The position numbers were made by a program, and so were the translations under genes. 64,000 bases of DNA from Emiliania huxleyi CCMP1516 (Eukaryota; Haptophyta; Isochrysidales; Noelaerhabdaceae), in assembly GCF_000372725.1 (NCBI RefSeq), contig NW_005197576.1, positions 188,166 through 252,165 of the forward strand. The letters run 5' to 3'. Under the pieces are notes generated by a model. That model saw only the letters and a program-made list of their open reading frames with translations, ran no database searches and was not told the DNA's origin. Positions 31,020-40,853 of this stretch are shown in pieces; within the stretch, counting starts at the first letter, position 1; each line of letters opens with the position of its first letter.

Positions 31020-32180
31020 CACAGCCTTGTTATTGAGAAGAAATAACGCACGGGCCCTCAGCGGAGCTGGGAAGAGGACCGCCGCAAGCGGCGTGGCGTG
31101 GAGCGGTTGTGCATCCCTCCGGGGGCCCCTCTGCGCCGGGGAGGCGTTGTTGGAGGCTAGGACGCAAGCGTCCGTCGCCCTTTTCAAACTCGGGGCCCAC
31201 TCCGCTACGCTCCGACCTGAATTTGGAGGGCCTGAAAGTTTAAGGTGTTGCTGCGCAAAAGGGGTCGGACACCGGGCGCAGCTCATGCTAAGAGCTAGAA
31301 GAGGAGATAGAGAGAACAACCACCCTGTCCCGTTATTGCGTACACCAACACCACAAAACGCTCTCTCTCTCCTGTCCTCACTCAGGGGGGTCACAACTAC
31401 CAAGTCCCTCGACTAGCTGCCACAGGGCGCAGCTGCCACAGGGCGCAGCTGGAGACGCTCTCCCTCAATCGGCATCCACCCCCACCCGCTCCAGCCCCAC
31501 TTCTGCTGCCGAGAGAGCTGAATCGAAGCAAGCGAGCCATTGCATCTTGGCGTGCTCCTGGAGCGCGGCTTTCTGCTTGGCGGCCACGAGCACGGCGGAG
31601 TCGGCGTCGTAGCGCGCATCGTTCCCGCTCATCGCCCATTCCTCCCACGTGACGTGTGTCGGCCGCGATTCGATGTCGCCACCTTCATCGCCAACGAGGA
31701 CTCCCTCGACTGCAGGGGGCTCCGGCGCGGGGAGGGACTCCGCCTGCTGCGCTGGCCGACCGCGCCCTCCTCCTCCATGGGCTCGATCCGAATCCGCAGC
31801 GGCGGTGCTGCGCGGGAGGCGGCCGCGGGCACGCTGGGCTCGATCAGCGGCTTTCCCCTCAGGTAGCGCGAAGAGCACGGATTTGGCGGACGTTCTGCTT
31901 TCAACTTTACGGATGTCTTGGCACCAGCTGAAGGCTTGCATCCCTGCATCGCCCAAATAAATAAATAAAACGGACACCTCTACTAGGAGATGGGTAAAAA
32001 GGAACAGGTCCCCGCCCTGCGATCTTTGTGCAGGTCGCCCAGTTCGTGCACGGTATTCGGATTTTGCTATTTGTTCGTGTGGGGGTATATTGCAGATTTG
32101 TCAATGGTACCGCGTCTGCGACGCGGGCGCCTTGCGAGCAGAGCTCTTAGGACACCCTTTATATCTTGCGCGGTCAATAC
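31020..32180 (-). mobile_element. Transposon relic, reverse copy B (includes copy 3 of the 370-bp element)
   Basis: Same two conserved blocks as 8150-9650, on the opposite strand and closer together. 31047-31414 is the 370-bp block; 31780-32180 is block 1, interrupted by ~120 bp that includes a TTTATTTATTTATTT tract shared with the family T fragment at 18250. The Rep-like fragment of copy A is absent. The right boundary near 31022 carries CCTTGTTATTGAGAAGAAAT, which recurs at 32260. The different internal contents suggest a non-autonomous or deletion derivative. Confidence 0.65.
31465..31977 (-). pseudogene. Open frame inside transposon relic B
   Basis: 170-aa frame starting MSVLFIYLGDAGMQAFSWCQ. 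Residues 14-60 are shared with copy A at 8290-8400 (QAFSWCQD; AADRAQRARGRLPR). The rest (EPPAVEGVLVGDEGGDIESR, THVTWEEWAMSGNDARYDAD) is not visible in copy A. The C-terminus is Ala/Gln-rich helix. No known transposase motif. It may be a captured or residual element protein. Confidence 0.35.
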
Positions 32181-32350
32181 CTCGTATGGCGCTGTGCGCT
32201 GGTCTGTGAGAGGTTGAGGTGCGAGCCCTGGAGGCCCTGGGGATGGGGGGAATTAACAGACCTTGTTATTGAGAAAGAAGAAAATACCTCATTTGGCGCT
32301 GTGCGCTGGTCTATGAGAGGTTGAGGTGCGAGCCCTGGAGGCCCTGGGAA
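32181..32350. repeat. ~62-bp direct repeat with 45-bp spacer
   Basis: TGGCGCTGTGCGCTGGTCT and the following GAGAGGTTGAGGTGCGAGCC to CCCTGG occur at 32187-32240 and again at 32294-32349, 107 bp apart. The spacer contains ACCTTGTTATTGAGAA, also found at the end of relic B near 31025. Confidence 0.8.
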
Positions 32351-32516
32351 TGTTGGCCGCTTTGTGTATCTCGAGACCTCGAGAGAAGGCCGCCCGCAGG
32401 GCCCAAGTCAAGAATGGCTTTCTTTTGGCGGGCAACTGGGGATGGGGGGAGACTACCCGCCGGCCTACCTAGAAGGCCCGCGCGCAGGGGGGTGGGACAT
32501 TGATTGAGACCGGTCA

Positions 32517-32830
32517 TGAATGAGTGCGCGACCCACGCATGTTGCGAGCAGCGTTGTTGATGTTCTGCGCGTCGCCACAGACGGCGGCGCGCGAGAGCTG
32601 TTGCGAGTGGTGCTGGGCGAAGCCCCGGGCGCTGCCGGAGGCTGTGCCGTAGTCGGTGCGGTCGACGGCGCTCGGGCTGCCGACCTCTTTGGCGAAGTTG
32701 AAGATGATTCTCTTGGTTGGCGGCGCGATGCCGCCCTGGCTTTCGACGAGACAAATTTTGACGATTCCGTTCTTGGAGCGCGTCGTAGTAGTGTCCCCTG
32801 TGCTCTTTGACCCAGGCCTTTGCCGGTCGC
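32517..32830 (-). pseudogene. Coding-like fragment of unknown origin
   Basis: One minus frame reads KNGIVKICLVESQGGIAP, then TKRIIFNFAKEVGSPSAVDR and TASGSARGFAQHHSQQLSRA, with composition unlike random GC-rich frames. It has no start codon at the beginning and stops after THS. It lies between transposon relics and may be an exon or element fragment. No family was recognised. Confidence 0.3.
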
Positions 32831-33692
32831 ATGGACAAGCGGGCCCTTAATACAAAAACACACCCCGGCCCCAAGACGTCTCACTTCACAAGTATCCGCT
32901 CGGCGGGTGTACTCTTTTTGCGTGGCCGGAGACCATGATGAAATTCTGCGAAAACCTCGCCGGGCCCTACCCCCCCACCTCTTCCCTCGAGCCCTCCTCT
33001 TCCCGCTTCCTCCCTACCCTACCCTGTTATGGGAAACTAAAAAAGAAATCACTCCATAGGTCAAGGTGGGGTACTATACCTAAAGTGATGGTTGGTGATA
33101 CTCTCCTGCAACCACAGAATCTGTGCCACAGTATGGTTGAGATATATAAGAAACAAAGAGAAACCACCGCACGCCGGGCGGCGGCCACATCACACGACAA
33201 TCAACAAACACAAGGGCTCCAGGCCCCAAATGACGTGTGAGTGTTAGAGTTGTTTGATATTGCTAAAAATCTCTCGACAATCGCAGTCGCGCTCCCAATA
33301 CGTGCATCACTTTTGTGACAGGTCTGGGCCCCCGTTCCAAATCCGAAGAGTTTTCAGGTGGACCATCAATAGTTACCGAGATATGGCCGCTCAAAGTCTG
33401 AGAAGTGATGCACGTATTGGGAGCGCGACTGATCGACATACGTCAGTATCTTCCTGGTCGCGCCGCAGCGCGCGCACGAGAGAGGCGGCACACGTGTGAG
33501 GGAATCGAATTTGGGGTGAGAACGGGACAGTGTTTTAGTTCATATTCGCAAATTGACAAGCGCCGTGCGCGCGACAATGCGGCGACCGACGACCATATGG
33601 GGACGCCGGGGGGCAGCCCCCCCCCGCCCCCCCCCCCCCGCCCCCCCTCTCACAAACAACGCGACGGTTACTCGGTGTCTCATGACGGTTAC
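32831..33692. other. Spacer with foldback element
   Basis: No gene is seen. Bases 33050-33240 are less GC-rich (CTATACCTAAAGTGATGGTT; ATATATAAGAAACAAAG). A C-run occurs at 33617-33646. The foldback at 33284-33431 is listed separately. This is the 3' flank of the giant fimbrin gene. Confidence 0.5.
33284..33431. mobile_element. 148-bp foldback element with perfect 29-bp inverted repeats and ATCG target duplication
   Basis: Left arm 33284-33312 (CAGTCGCGCTCCCAATACGT then GCATCACTT) is an exact reverse complement of 33403-33431. ATCG lies immediately outside both arms (33280-33283 and 33432-33435), as expected of a 4-bp target duplication. The 90-bp centre has no coding sequence. Confidence 0.85.
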
Positions 33693-36600
33693 TCAGCTCT
33701 GGTTCGGCGTCGGTAGATCCTTGTCAACGGGCTCAGCCGCGTGGCGCCGGAGGTCCTCCGCCATGATGGCGGCCAGCAGGCACAGCATCATCCGTGGCCG
33801 CCCCTCGACCACGTCCTCCCAAGTGGCGAAGACGGTGCAGCCCGCCTTGTGCGCGCACGAGATTGCATACCGCGCGTTCTGTGCGCGCTCCTCCTCGGTG
33901 GTGCCCGAGAGAATGAGCTCCTCCCGGGCGCACTCGGGCGCGACGGAGCGCAGCAGCTTCAGCAAGAAGACGCCCGTACGGATCTGCGGGTCAGCGAAGT
34001 TGCGCAGATTGGGCATCGCCTCGTCGTGGCGTTTAATCTGGCAGTTGGCCCACTCTAGCATATCGGCATCGCCCATCCCAAGCGCCTCGAGGAACTGGCA
34101 CGCGTGCGTGCGCATCAGCTGCGACGCCATCGACAGGATGTACATCGAGATGCCATCGGCGAGGTCCTTGCCCGAGAAGCCGGCAACGACCAGCCCCACC
34201 TGCCGAGCGACAGACACGGCGCGGTTGCAGTTCTGAACCTGCGGAGGGAAGGGTGCGGTGGCGTAAGCGGAGGTTGCGCCGTGATGGAGGCTCTCGCTTG
34301 GCGGCGGGCGCACCCGCTCGTAGATGGAGCGCGGCTGGAGCAGCACGCGGCTCCAGTCGACGGCGCCCGGTCTGAGAAAGTCGAGGAGTCGCAGGAAGAC
34401 GACGCCCGTCCGGCAGTCCTCATACAGCGAAGAGAGCGACTCGAGCCCGAGGCCGAGCGAAGCCATCCACATTCGCAGCGCCGCCTCCTCGCGCTCCTGC
34501 GAGCGGTTGCCACGCCTCCCGCGCTTGCTCGCCGGAGCCTCGGGTTCGGCTTGCGCGTCGAGGCCGGGGCACGTTCGAAAGATGGCAGCGACAAACGCAA
34601 GCAGCATCCGCGGACGTGCCTCGAGGACGTCGGCTGCATCCACCTCGAACATCTCGACGCCACATAGCTCGGCGGCCTCGATCGCGAGTCTGACGCGCTC
34701 GTCGGCCGATGACGAGGCGAGCGCCGCTTCCGAGACGCCCTCCGCAGCTGAGCGGCGCGGCGCCACCTGGTGCAGCACGATCGAGAGCGCGAGCCCGTCG
34801 GCGAGGTCGGCGTGCAGGTTGGTGACGCGGAAGGTGCGCGGGACGGACGCCTGCTCCGGGCTCGCCTCGAGGTAGCCGCGGATGTGGTGGTTGACCCAGC
34901 GCTGCAGCACCTTCTCCGGCCTGTACCTTGCGAGGCTGGCCGGGTCCTCGCCGGCAAGCAACATGCCGTGGATCTCCGGGTTCTTGCTCGCCTGGATCGG
35001 GTTGAGGAGCGCGCTGCGCACCATGTTCCAAACGAGCTGCAGTGCCCTCTGCTGGCCCGACGGAGGCGCGTCGACCATCTGCTGCGGAGTGAGGCCCGGC
35101 ACGCCGCAGCCGATGGCGGTCGCCGCGTTGAGGCAGAGGCTCTGATTCTGCAGCATATCCTCACGGCCGAGGAGCTGCCCTCGCTCACCTGGGAGGTTGA
35201 GAGCACGCTCGTCGAGCGCCGTCGAGTCCACGCGCAGCGCGTACTTGGAGAGAACGATGCCGTTGGCCACCGCGCCGAAGAAGGCGCTGCAGCTCGGGTC
35301 GATGGGAAGCGAGGCGGAGGCGTGCTCGTCGCTCGCGAGGGCCCAGTTGAGGTGTCTCGCGAGCGCCGCACGCTCCGAATCGGCAAAGGCGTCGGGGTCA
35401 GCGGCGCCGGGCGTGGCGACAGAGCTCGGCAGCTCAAGCACAGTCTGGTGGAGGTGGCCCATCGCCACCGTGGCGTGTTCGGGCAGAGGCGGGCCTCCAG
35501 CGGCAGGAGCGGCTGGCGGCGGCGCCCCGAGAGGCTGTGCGGCGAAGTGCGGCGCGCGAGGGTCCGTTGCCTGCTCAAACACAACCGCCTCCGCGGCATT
35601 TGAAGCGACCGCTGTGGTTATCTGTCCTAAAGCGTCGTCGGCGGGGGCCGCCGGCTGAGGAGCCGCGTGGCTCGAATCAGCTGTGGTCGTCAGGGCGACA
35701 CCACCGTGAACCAGCATCTGAGCTGCAGGCGCGGGCACTGCCAAAGGTGGCTCTGCTGCGGGCTCGGTAGTGGTGGTAGTTGTCCCCTCGATGCGTCCTT
35801 GGTGGGAGAGTTCCGCTTGTGTGCTGGCAGGATCCTGCGGTGCTGTCTGCGCCGCCACCGCCACCTCCGCTGCAGCAGTCGCCGTGGTGGGCACCGTCGG
35901 GATGGAGTCCGTCTGGTGAGGAAGGGGCGTGATGTGCACCGCGTGCTGGTCCGGCTGGATGGACGGGTCGACAGTCTGCGTCTCCTCCTCGCTTTGGCCT
36001 GCCGAAAGCCGTGTCGACGTCCTGTGGAGAGGAGCGGCTGACGTGGACGCCTCCCAGTGCACGCACCCCGCCTCCATGCGCGGCGTCGGTGGCGGCGGAG
36101 CGGGCTTGAATGGGGGCGCCGCCGGCTTGAAGGAAGTGGTGGAGACGGTGATGTCGACCGCGATACCATCTGAAGCACGCCCCTCTCCCCCCTCTGGAGG
36201 CGGCGGCAGGTCTCCCTTGCCGAAGGGGTTGAACGGCTTGAGCCAAGTGGCGATGCTCGAGGCGACCGATGGCCGCAGCTCCTCCCGCGGGCTGAGCGCC
36301 GCTCGGCTGCGCGGCGAGTCCCAAAAGTCGCGACGGGAGGTGTCTCCTGGCCGCGAAACGCCCGCCTCCTGCCCCGCACCGCGGGGCATCCCGAGAGGAG
36401 GCAGCGTCGGCGCTCGTGCCGGCTTGGAGAGCGCCGCCTCTCCGCCTTCCGACCGGCCGAGCATGCGGGCCAGGACGAGCGCGTCGCGGCTCGGGCCGGT
36501 CAAGGCCTTCTCGTCCGACTCGGTGAGGCCGCGCGAGTCCAGTTTGGTGCCGTAGTCCAGCCAGCGCCGCCCACCCTTGGCCGTGCTCGGTATCGCCTCT

Positions 36601-39600
36601 GTGGCTTCGGAGCGCGCCTCGGGAGGCATGCCCGAGTCCGCGGTCCGGCGCTGTGAGCTCAGATCGGCCTCATTTCCCTCGCTCAAGCCACCCCGCGCGC
36701 GGAGGGCACGGGCTGCAGTGAGAGCGTCGCGGCCAGGGCCGCTCAGCGCGCCCTCGCACGCCTCGGACAGCCCGGAAGCGGCGAGCTCCAGCCCGAGGTC
36801 GAGCCAAGGGCGGTTGGTCGCGCTGCGCGGCGCCTCGTTGGTCTCGTCCAGCTCCGGGGCCGCGTGCGACCCCGGGGCAACCCGCCTGCTGGGCTTGCTC
36901 GGTGCTGTCTCGGCGGCCTCATCTCGCGCCTCACGCGCACGCAATACCCGAGCCACGACGAGCGCGTCGCGCCCCTGGCAGCTGAGGCCCGCCTCCTCCG
37001 CCTCGCTCAGCCCGCTCGAGTCGAGCTCTCGCCCCAGCTCGGTCCACGGCCGGTGCTGCTTGCTGAGGGCCGACTCGCCCGCCTCGTCGCGCGCCTCGCG
37101 CGCACGCAGCGCGCGCGCCACGACGAGCGCGTCGCGCCCCTGGCAGCTGAGGCCCGCCTCCTCCGCCTCGCTCAGCCCGCTCGAGTCGAGCTCTCGCCCC
37201 AGGGCGGTCCAGCCAGCGCTGGGCGCCCCCTCCTCAGCCTCGACGAGTGCGCCGCGGGACCGCAACATACGCGCTGCGGCCATCGCATCGTGCGAGAAGG
37301 CGCTGAGACCGCCCTCCTCCTCCTCCGTGAGGCTGGCGTGGTCGAGCTCGAGGCCCATCTCGAGCCACCGCCGATCCTGGTGGCCAGGCGACGCCTCGCC
37401 GGGGTGCTCCAAGCCGAGCGCGTTGCCGAAAGCCTCGCGGGCGCGGAGCAGTCGCGCGGCGGCTCTCGCGTCCCGAGCGTAGCAGCTCAATGCCGCCTCC
37501 TCGTCGTCGGTGAGTCCTGCCGCTTCGAGCTCCATCCCAAGCTCCACCCAGCCGCGCCTCCTCGAGGGGGTCGCCTCGCCGGCCTCAACGCCGCGCGAGC
37601 GCGCCGCGCGAGCAAGCACGAGGGCGTCTTGCGCGAAAGTGCTCAGCGCTTGCTCCTCGTGGTCCTCAAGCCCCGCCGCGTCGAGATCGGCCCCGAAGCC
37701 GAGGTTGCTCAGCTTGCGCCTTGGAGGCGAGATCTCGTCGCCCTCCCGCTCGAGGCAGATGCGAGCAAAGGCCATCGTGTCGCGCGCGAAGTTGCTCAGC
37801 GCGAGCGCCTGCTCCTCCGAGAGGTCAGCTGCGGCGAGCTCGAGGCCGTAGTCCACCCACGGAGGGAAGGGCCCGTGCGCGCTCGGTGGCGGCTCAGCGC
37901 CCTCGGCGCGCGATCGGAGGATGCGGGCGGCGGCCATCGCGTCCATCGCGAAGTTGCTCAGCGTCGCCTCCTCGTCCTCGGACAGGTCCGCCGCGTCGAG
38001 CTCGAAGCCAAGCTGGATCCACGCCTGGTCGGCCGCGCTCAGCACCGCCTCGCAGCCCTCGTCCAAGCTGTTCCGATCACGCGCGCGCAGCGCTCGCGCG
38101 GCGAGGAGTGCGTCGCGCGCGAAGCTGCTCAGCCCGAGCTCCTCCTCCTCGGACAGACCGGTCGCCTCGAGCGCGAGCCCAAAGTTGATCCACTCGGAGC
38201 GGTTGGGGCTCGAGGGGGCGCCGTGGCTCCCCTCGAGCAGCTCGGCCGAGTCGCGAGCGCGGAGGACGCGGACCACCGCGAGGGCGTCGCGAGCAAAGCA
38301 GCTGAGCTGCTCCTCCGCAGCTTCCGAGACATCGGCTGCGTCGAGCTCGAGTCCAATACTGAGCCACTGGCGGCTCCGCGTGCTCGCAGCCGCCTCGGGC
38401 CCCTCGGCTAGGCCATCGCGGGCGCGCAACGCACGCGCCGCCACCAGCGCGTCGCGGCCTTGGTCGCTCAGCTCCTCCTCCTCCGCCTCGTCGAGGCCGA
38501 GCGACGCAAGCTCAAGGCCAAAGACGAGCCACGGCGACAGGGCAGGGCTGCTCGGCGTAAGCTCGCTGCCCTCGCCGGGCTCGTGGCGGCGTGCCCGCAG
38601 CGCACGCGCGACGATGAGCGCGTCGCGCCCCTGCGTGCTCAGAGCCTGCTCGTCCTGCGGCGAGAGGCCAGCCGAGGCCAGCTCGAGGCCGAAGTTGAGG
38701 TTGAGGAGCGTCGCGTCGTGCCACGGCCTCGAAGGTGTGCTTGTCGCCGCCGCCTCGCTCGGCGAGTCGTGCCCGACTGCGTCGCTTGCCGCCGCGACGC
38801 TCAGCTTGGCCCCCTGCCACGGCTTGGAGGCGACCGGCACAGCTTCGCCGGGCAGCGACTCGGCGCCGCCCGTGTCCGTGGAGGCCAAAGCCTGCTCGAC
38901 GACCAGCCTGCCTCGAGGCCTGGCAGCCGGCAGCGCCTGCTCGCCCCGGGGCGTCGCGTTCGCGGCTCCAACCCCGGTGTCACTGGATTCCTCCATGGCC
39001 GCCACGACGCTCAGCCTTCCCCGAGGCCTGGCAGCCGGCAGCATCTGCTCGCCCCGGGGCGTCGCGTTCTCGGGGCCAGCCCCGTAGCTGCTCGCCGCCT
39101 CCGCCGCCTCCATGGCCGCCACGACGCTCAGCCTTCCCCGAGGCCTGGCAGCCGGCAGCGCCTGCTCGCCCCGGGGCGTCGCGTTCTCGGGGCCAGCCCC
39201 GTAGCTGCTCGCCGCCTCCGCCGCCTCCATGGCCGCCACGACGCTCAGCCTTCCCCGAGGCCTGGCAGCCGGCAGCGCCTGCTCGCCCCGGGGCGTCGCG
39301 TTCTCGGGGCCAGCCCCGTAGCTGCTCGCCGCCTCCATCGCCGCCTCCACGCTGAGCCGCGCGCCCTGCCACGGCTTCGCAGAAGGGGGCAGAGCTTCGC
39401 CGCGCGGCGTGGCGTTCTCGCTCCCGACGCTCGAGTCGCAAGACATCACGGACGCAACGCTGAGGCGAGCTCCTTGCCACGGCTTTGAGGTCGGAGGCAG
39501 AACCTCGCCGCGCGGGGTCTCGTTCCCGTAGTGACGAGTCTTGATCGCCCTCGCCGCGGTGAGCGCATCGCGGGCGAAGGCGCTCAGCCCCTCCTCCTCA

Positions 39601-40853
39601 ACGCCGGTGAGCTTGGCCGAGTCGAGCTCGAGGCCAAAGCCGATCCATCGGCTCTCGTCGGCCTCGCCCAGCGGAGCCTCCGGCGAGGCGGCCAGCGCTC
39701 TCGCGTCGCTCAGAGCCTCGCGGCCTCGCGCAGTGAGCTTCAACTCGTCTTCGGGCGAGAGCCGCGCCGACGCGAGAGCGACCCCGAGCTCCATCCACCG
39801 CTCGTACTCGGCAGCGTCGGCCCGATAGCCGCGAGCCGAAGCGAGCGGCGGCGCGCCCCCACGAGTGGAGAGGCGAGCGGAGGTGAGCGGCGCTCCTCCT
39901 CGCGCCGAGGTGAGCGGTGCGCCTCTCGCGGAACGCAGCGGCGCTCCCCGCGCGCTCGCGAGAGGCTTGGCCGCCCCCAGCTGCAGCGGCTTGACCGCTC
40001 CGAGCTGCAGCGGCTTGACCGACCCCAACTGCAGCGGCTTGACCTCAGCAGCTGGCGGCGCCGCGCCCCGCGCGCTCTGGAGCGGCTCCGCCAAAGGCTC
40101 TGCCGGCCTGGGGCCTCGCGCGCTCTGCAACGGCGCGCCGCCGCCCTGCAGCGATCCCAGATGCAGCTTCATGGCCGGAGGCGGAGGCGCCGCCTCTTCG
40201 CGGCCGCCCAGTGACTGCGAGGAGCCCGGTGTGACTTCGCGGTTTGACTCGCGGGCGAGCTGCACGCGGGCGGCGATGAGGGCGTCGCGGCCGCGGGAGG
40301 AGAGGTGCGAGGACTGGTCGTCGGTGAGCTCGACCTGGAGCAGCTCGCGGCCCAGGTCGAGCACAAAGGGCTTGTCGGGCGCGGGAACCGGCGACGGCGC
40401 CTCGCCGAGGGCGTGCCGAAGCGCCTCGCGAGCCGTGGCGCTCAGCGCCGACTCCTGCTCAGCGGTCAGGTGCAGCCGCGACAGCTCGTCGCCGACGTCG
40501 CGAGGTGCATCCTCGGCTCGCGGCGACTCCTCCACCTGGTTGAGCGCCGCGGCTGCCCTCGGGTCTGCCAGGGTAGTTGGCCCCTGGCGAGGCGTGGTGA
40601 GCGAGGCAGCCGCCGGCCGTCCGCGAGCCGTCTTGAGACTGGTCGTGCGTGTCACGCCGTACGTGTCGGTCGGCACCCTCAGAGGCTTGATCGTCGGGTT
40701 GATCGCGAGCCGCTTCTCCGACGGCGCCCCACGAGCGCTGCGAAGGGCGAGCGCCTGCGTGTCTCTACGCTGCTGCTGCTGCGACGGCTCAGCCGGCGGC
40801 TTTGGCTCCTTGGCGCCCAGGAAGCCAACCTTTTTCTTGAGCTTCTTCAGCAT
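33693..40853 (-). CDS. Giant fimbrin/plastin-like actin-bundling protein with long N-terminal repeat arm
   Basis: One uninterrupted frame of 2386 aa, unusual in this intron-rich DNA. The last ~600 residues hold four calponin-homology domains arranged as in fimbrin: CH1 (LARHLNWALASDE; DERALNLPGERGQ; NQSLCLNAATAIGC), CH2 (VLQRWVNHHIRGYL; DLADGLALSIVLHQ), CH3 (RMWMASLGLGLESLSSLYED; GVVFLRLLDFLRPG) and CH4 (ADMLEWANCQIKRHDE; IRTGVFLLKLLRSVAPE). Fimbrins normally have two EF hands before CH1; here there are none. Instead there is a Lys-rich start (MLKKLKKKVGFLG), then SARG and KPLQLG repeats, about seven units with NATPRGEQALPAARPRGRLS, about 17 copies of a helical motif (type LGLELDAAGLSEEEE, then LSSFARDALLAARALRAR) and a Pro/Ser/Thr-rich linker. 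Probable actin crosslinker at long range. Confidence 0.88.
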   Translation of the reverse strand: MLKKLKKKVGFLGAKEPKPPAEPSQQQQRRDTQALALRSARGAPSEKRLAINPTIKPLRVPTDTYGVTRTTSLKTARGRPAAASLTTPRQGPTTLADPRAAAALNQVEESPRAEDAPRDVGDELSRLHLTAEQESALSATAREALRHALGEAPSPVPAPDKPFVLDLGRELLQVELTDDQSSHLSSRGRDALIAARVQLARESNREVTPGSSQSLGGREEAAPPPPAMKLHLGSLQGGGAPLQSARGPRPAEPLAEPLQSARGAAPPAAEVKPLQLGSVKPLQLGAVKPLQLGAAKPLASARGAPLRSARGAPLTSARGGAPLTSARLSTRGGAPPLASARGYRADAAEYERWMELGVALASARLSPEDELKLTARGREALSDARALAASPEAPLGEADESRWIGFGLELDSAKLTGVEEEGLSAFARDALTAARAIKTRHYGNETPRGEVLPPTSKPWQGARLSVASVMSCDSSVGSENATPRGEALPPSAKPWQGARLSVEAAMEAASSYGAGPENATPRGEQALPAARPRGRLSVVAAMEAAEAASSYGAGPENATPRGEQALPAARPRGRLSVVAAMEAAEAASSYGAGPENATPRGEQMLPAARPRGRLSVVAAMEESSDTGVGAANATPRGEQALPAARPRGRLVVEQALASTDTGGAESLPGEAVPVASKPWQGAKLSVAAASDAVGHDSPSEAAATSTPSRPWHDATLLNLNFGLELASAGLSPQDEQALSTQGRDALIVARALRARRHEPGEGSELTPSSPALSPWLVFGLELASLGLDEAEEEELSDQGRDALVAARALRARDGLAEGPEAAASTRSRQWLSIGLELDAADVSEAAEEQLSCFARDALAVVRVLRARDSAELLEGSHGAPSSPNRSEWINFGLALEATGLSEEEELGLSSFARDALLAARALRARDRNSLDEGCEAVLSAADQAWIQLGFELDAADLSEDEEATLSNFAMDAMAAARILRSRAEGAEPPPSAHGPFPPWVDYGLELAAADLSEEQALALSNFARDTMAFARICLEREGDEISPPRRKLSNLGFGADLDAAGLEDHEEQALSTFAQDALVLARAARSRGVEAGEATPSRRRGWVELGMELEAAGLTDDEEAALSCYARDARAAARLLRAREAFGNALGLEHPGEASPGHQDRRWLEMGLELDHASLTEEEEGGLSAFSHDAMAAARMLRSRGALVEAEEGAPSAGWTALGRELDSSGLSEAEEAGLSCQGRDALVVARALRAREARDEAGESALSKQHRPWTELGRELDSSGLSEAEEAGLSCQGRDALVVARVLRAREARDEAAETAPSKPSRRVAPGSHAAPELDETNEAPRSATNRPWLDLGLELAASGLSEACEGALSGPGRDALTAARALRARGGLSEGNEADLSSQRRTADSGMPPEARSEATEAIPSTAKGGRRWLDYGTKLDSRGLTESDEKALTGPSRDALVLARMLGRSEGGEAALSKPARAPTLPPLGMPRGAGQEAGVSRPGDTSRRDFWDSPRSRAALSPREELRPSVASSIATWLKPFNPFGKGDLPPPPEGGEGRASDGIAVDITVSTTSFKPAAPPFKPAPPPPTPRMEAGCVHWEASTSAAPLHRTSTRLSAGQSEEETQTVDPSIQPDQHAVHITPLPHQTDSIPTVPTTATAAAEVAVAAQTAPQDPASTQAELSHQGRIEGTTTTTTEPAAEPPLAVPAPAAQMLVHGGVALTTTADSSHAAPQPAAPADDALGQITTAVASNAAEAVVFEQATDPRAPHFAAQPLGAPPPAAPAAGGPPLPEHATVAMGHLHQTVLELPSSVATPGAADPDAFADSERAALARHLNWALASDEHASASLPIDPSCSAFFGAVANGIVLSKYALRVDSTALDERALNLPGERGQLLGREDMLQNQSLCLNAATAIGCGVPGLTPQQMVDAPPSGQQRALQLVWNMVRSALLNPIQASKNPEIHGMLLAGEDPASLARYRPEKVLQRWVNHHIRGYLEASPEQASVPRTFRVTNLHADLADGLALSIVLHQVAPRRSAAEGVSEAALASSSADERVRLAIEAAELCGVEMFEVDAADVLEARPRMLLAFVAAIFRTCPGLDAQAEPEAPASKRGRRGNRSQEREEAALRMWMASLGLGLESLSSLYEDCRTGVVFLRLLDFLRPGAVDWSRVLLQPRSIYERVRPPPSESLHHGATSAYATAPFPPQVQNCNRAVSVARQVGLVVAGFSGKDLADGISMYILSMASQLMRTHACQFLEALGMGDADMLEWANCQIKRHDEAMPNLRNFADPQIRTGVFLLKLLRSVAPECAREELILSGTTEEERAQNARYAISCAHKAGCTVFATWEDVVEGRPRMMLCLLAAIMAEDLRRHAAEPVDKDLPTPNQS

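Noticed and set aside
36864..38411. Long plus-strand frames opposite the giant fimbrin
   Set aside because: These are antisense shadows of a repeat-rich, GC-biased gene. Their periodicity mirrors the minus-strand repeats and they contain no family motif.
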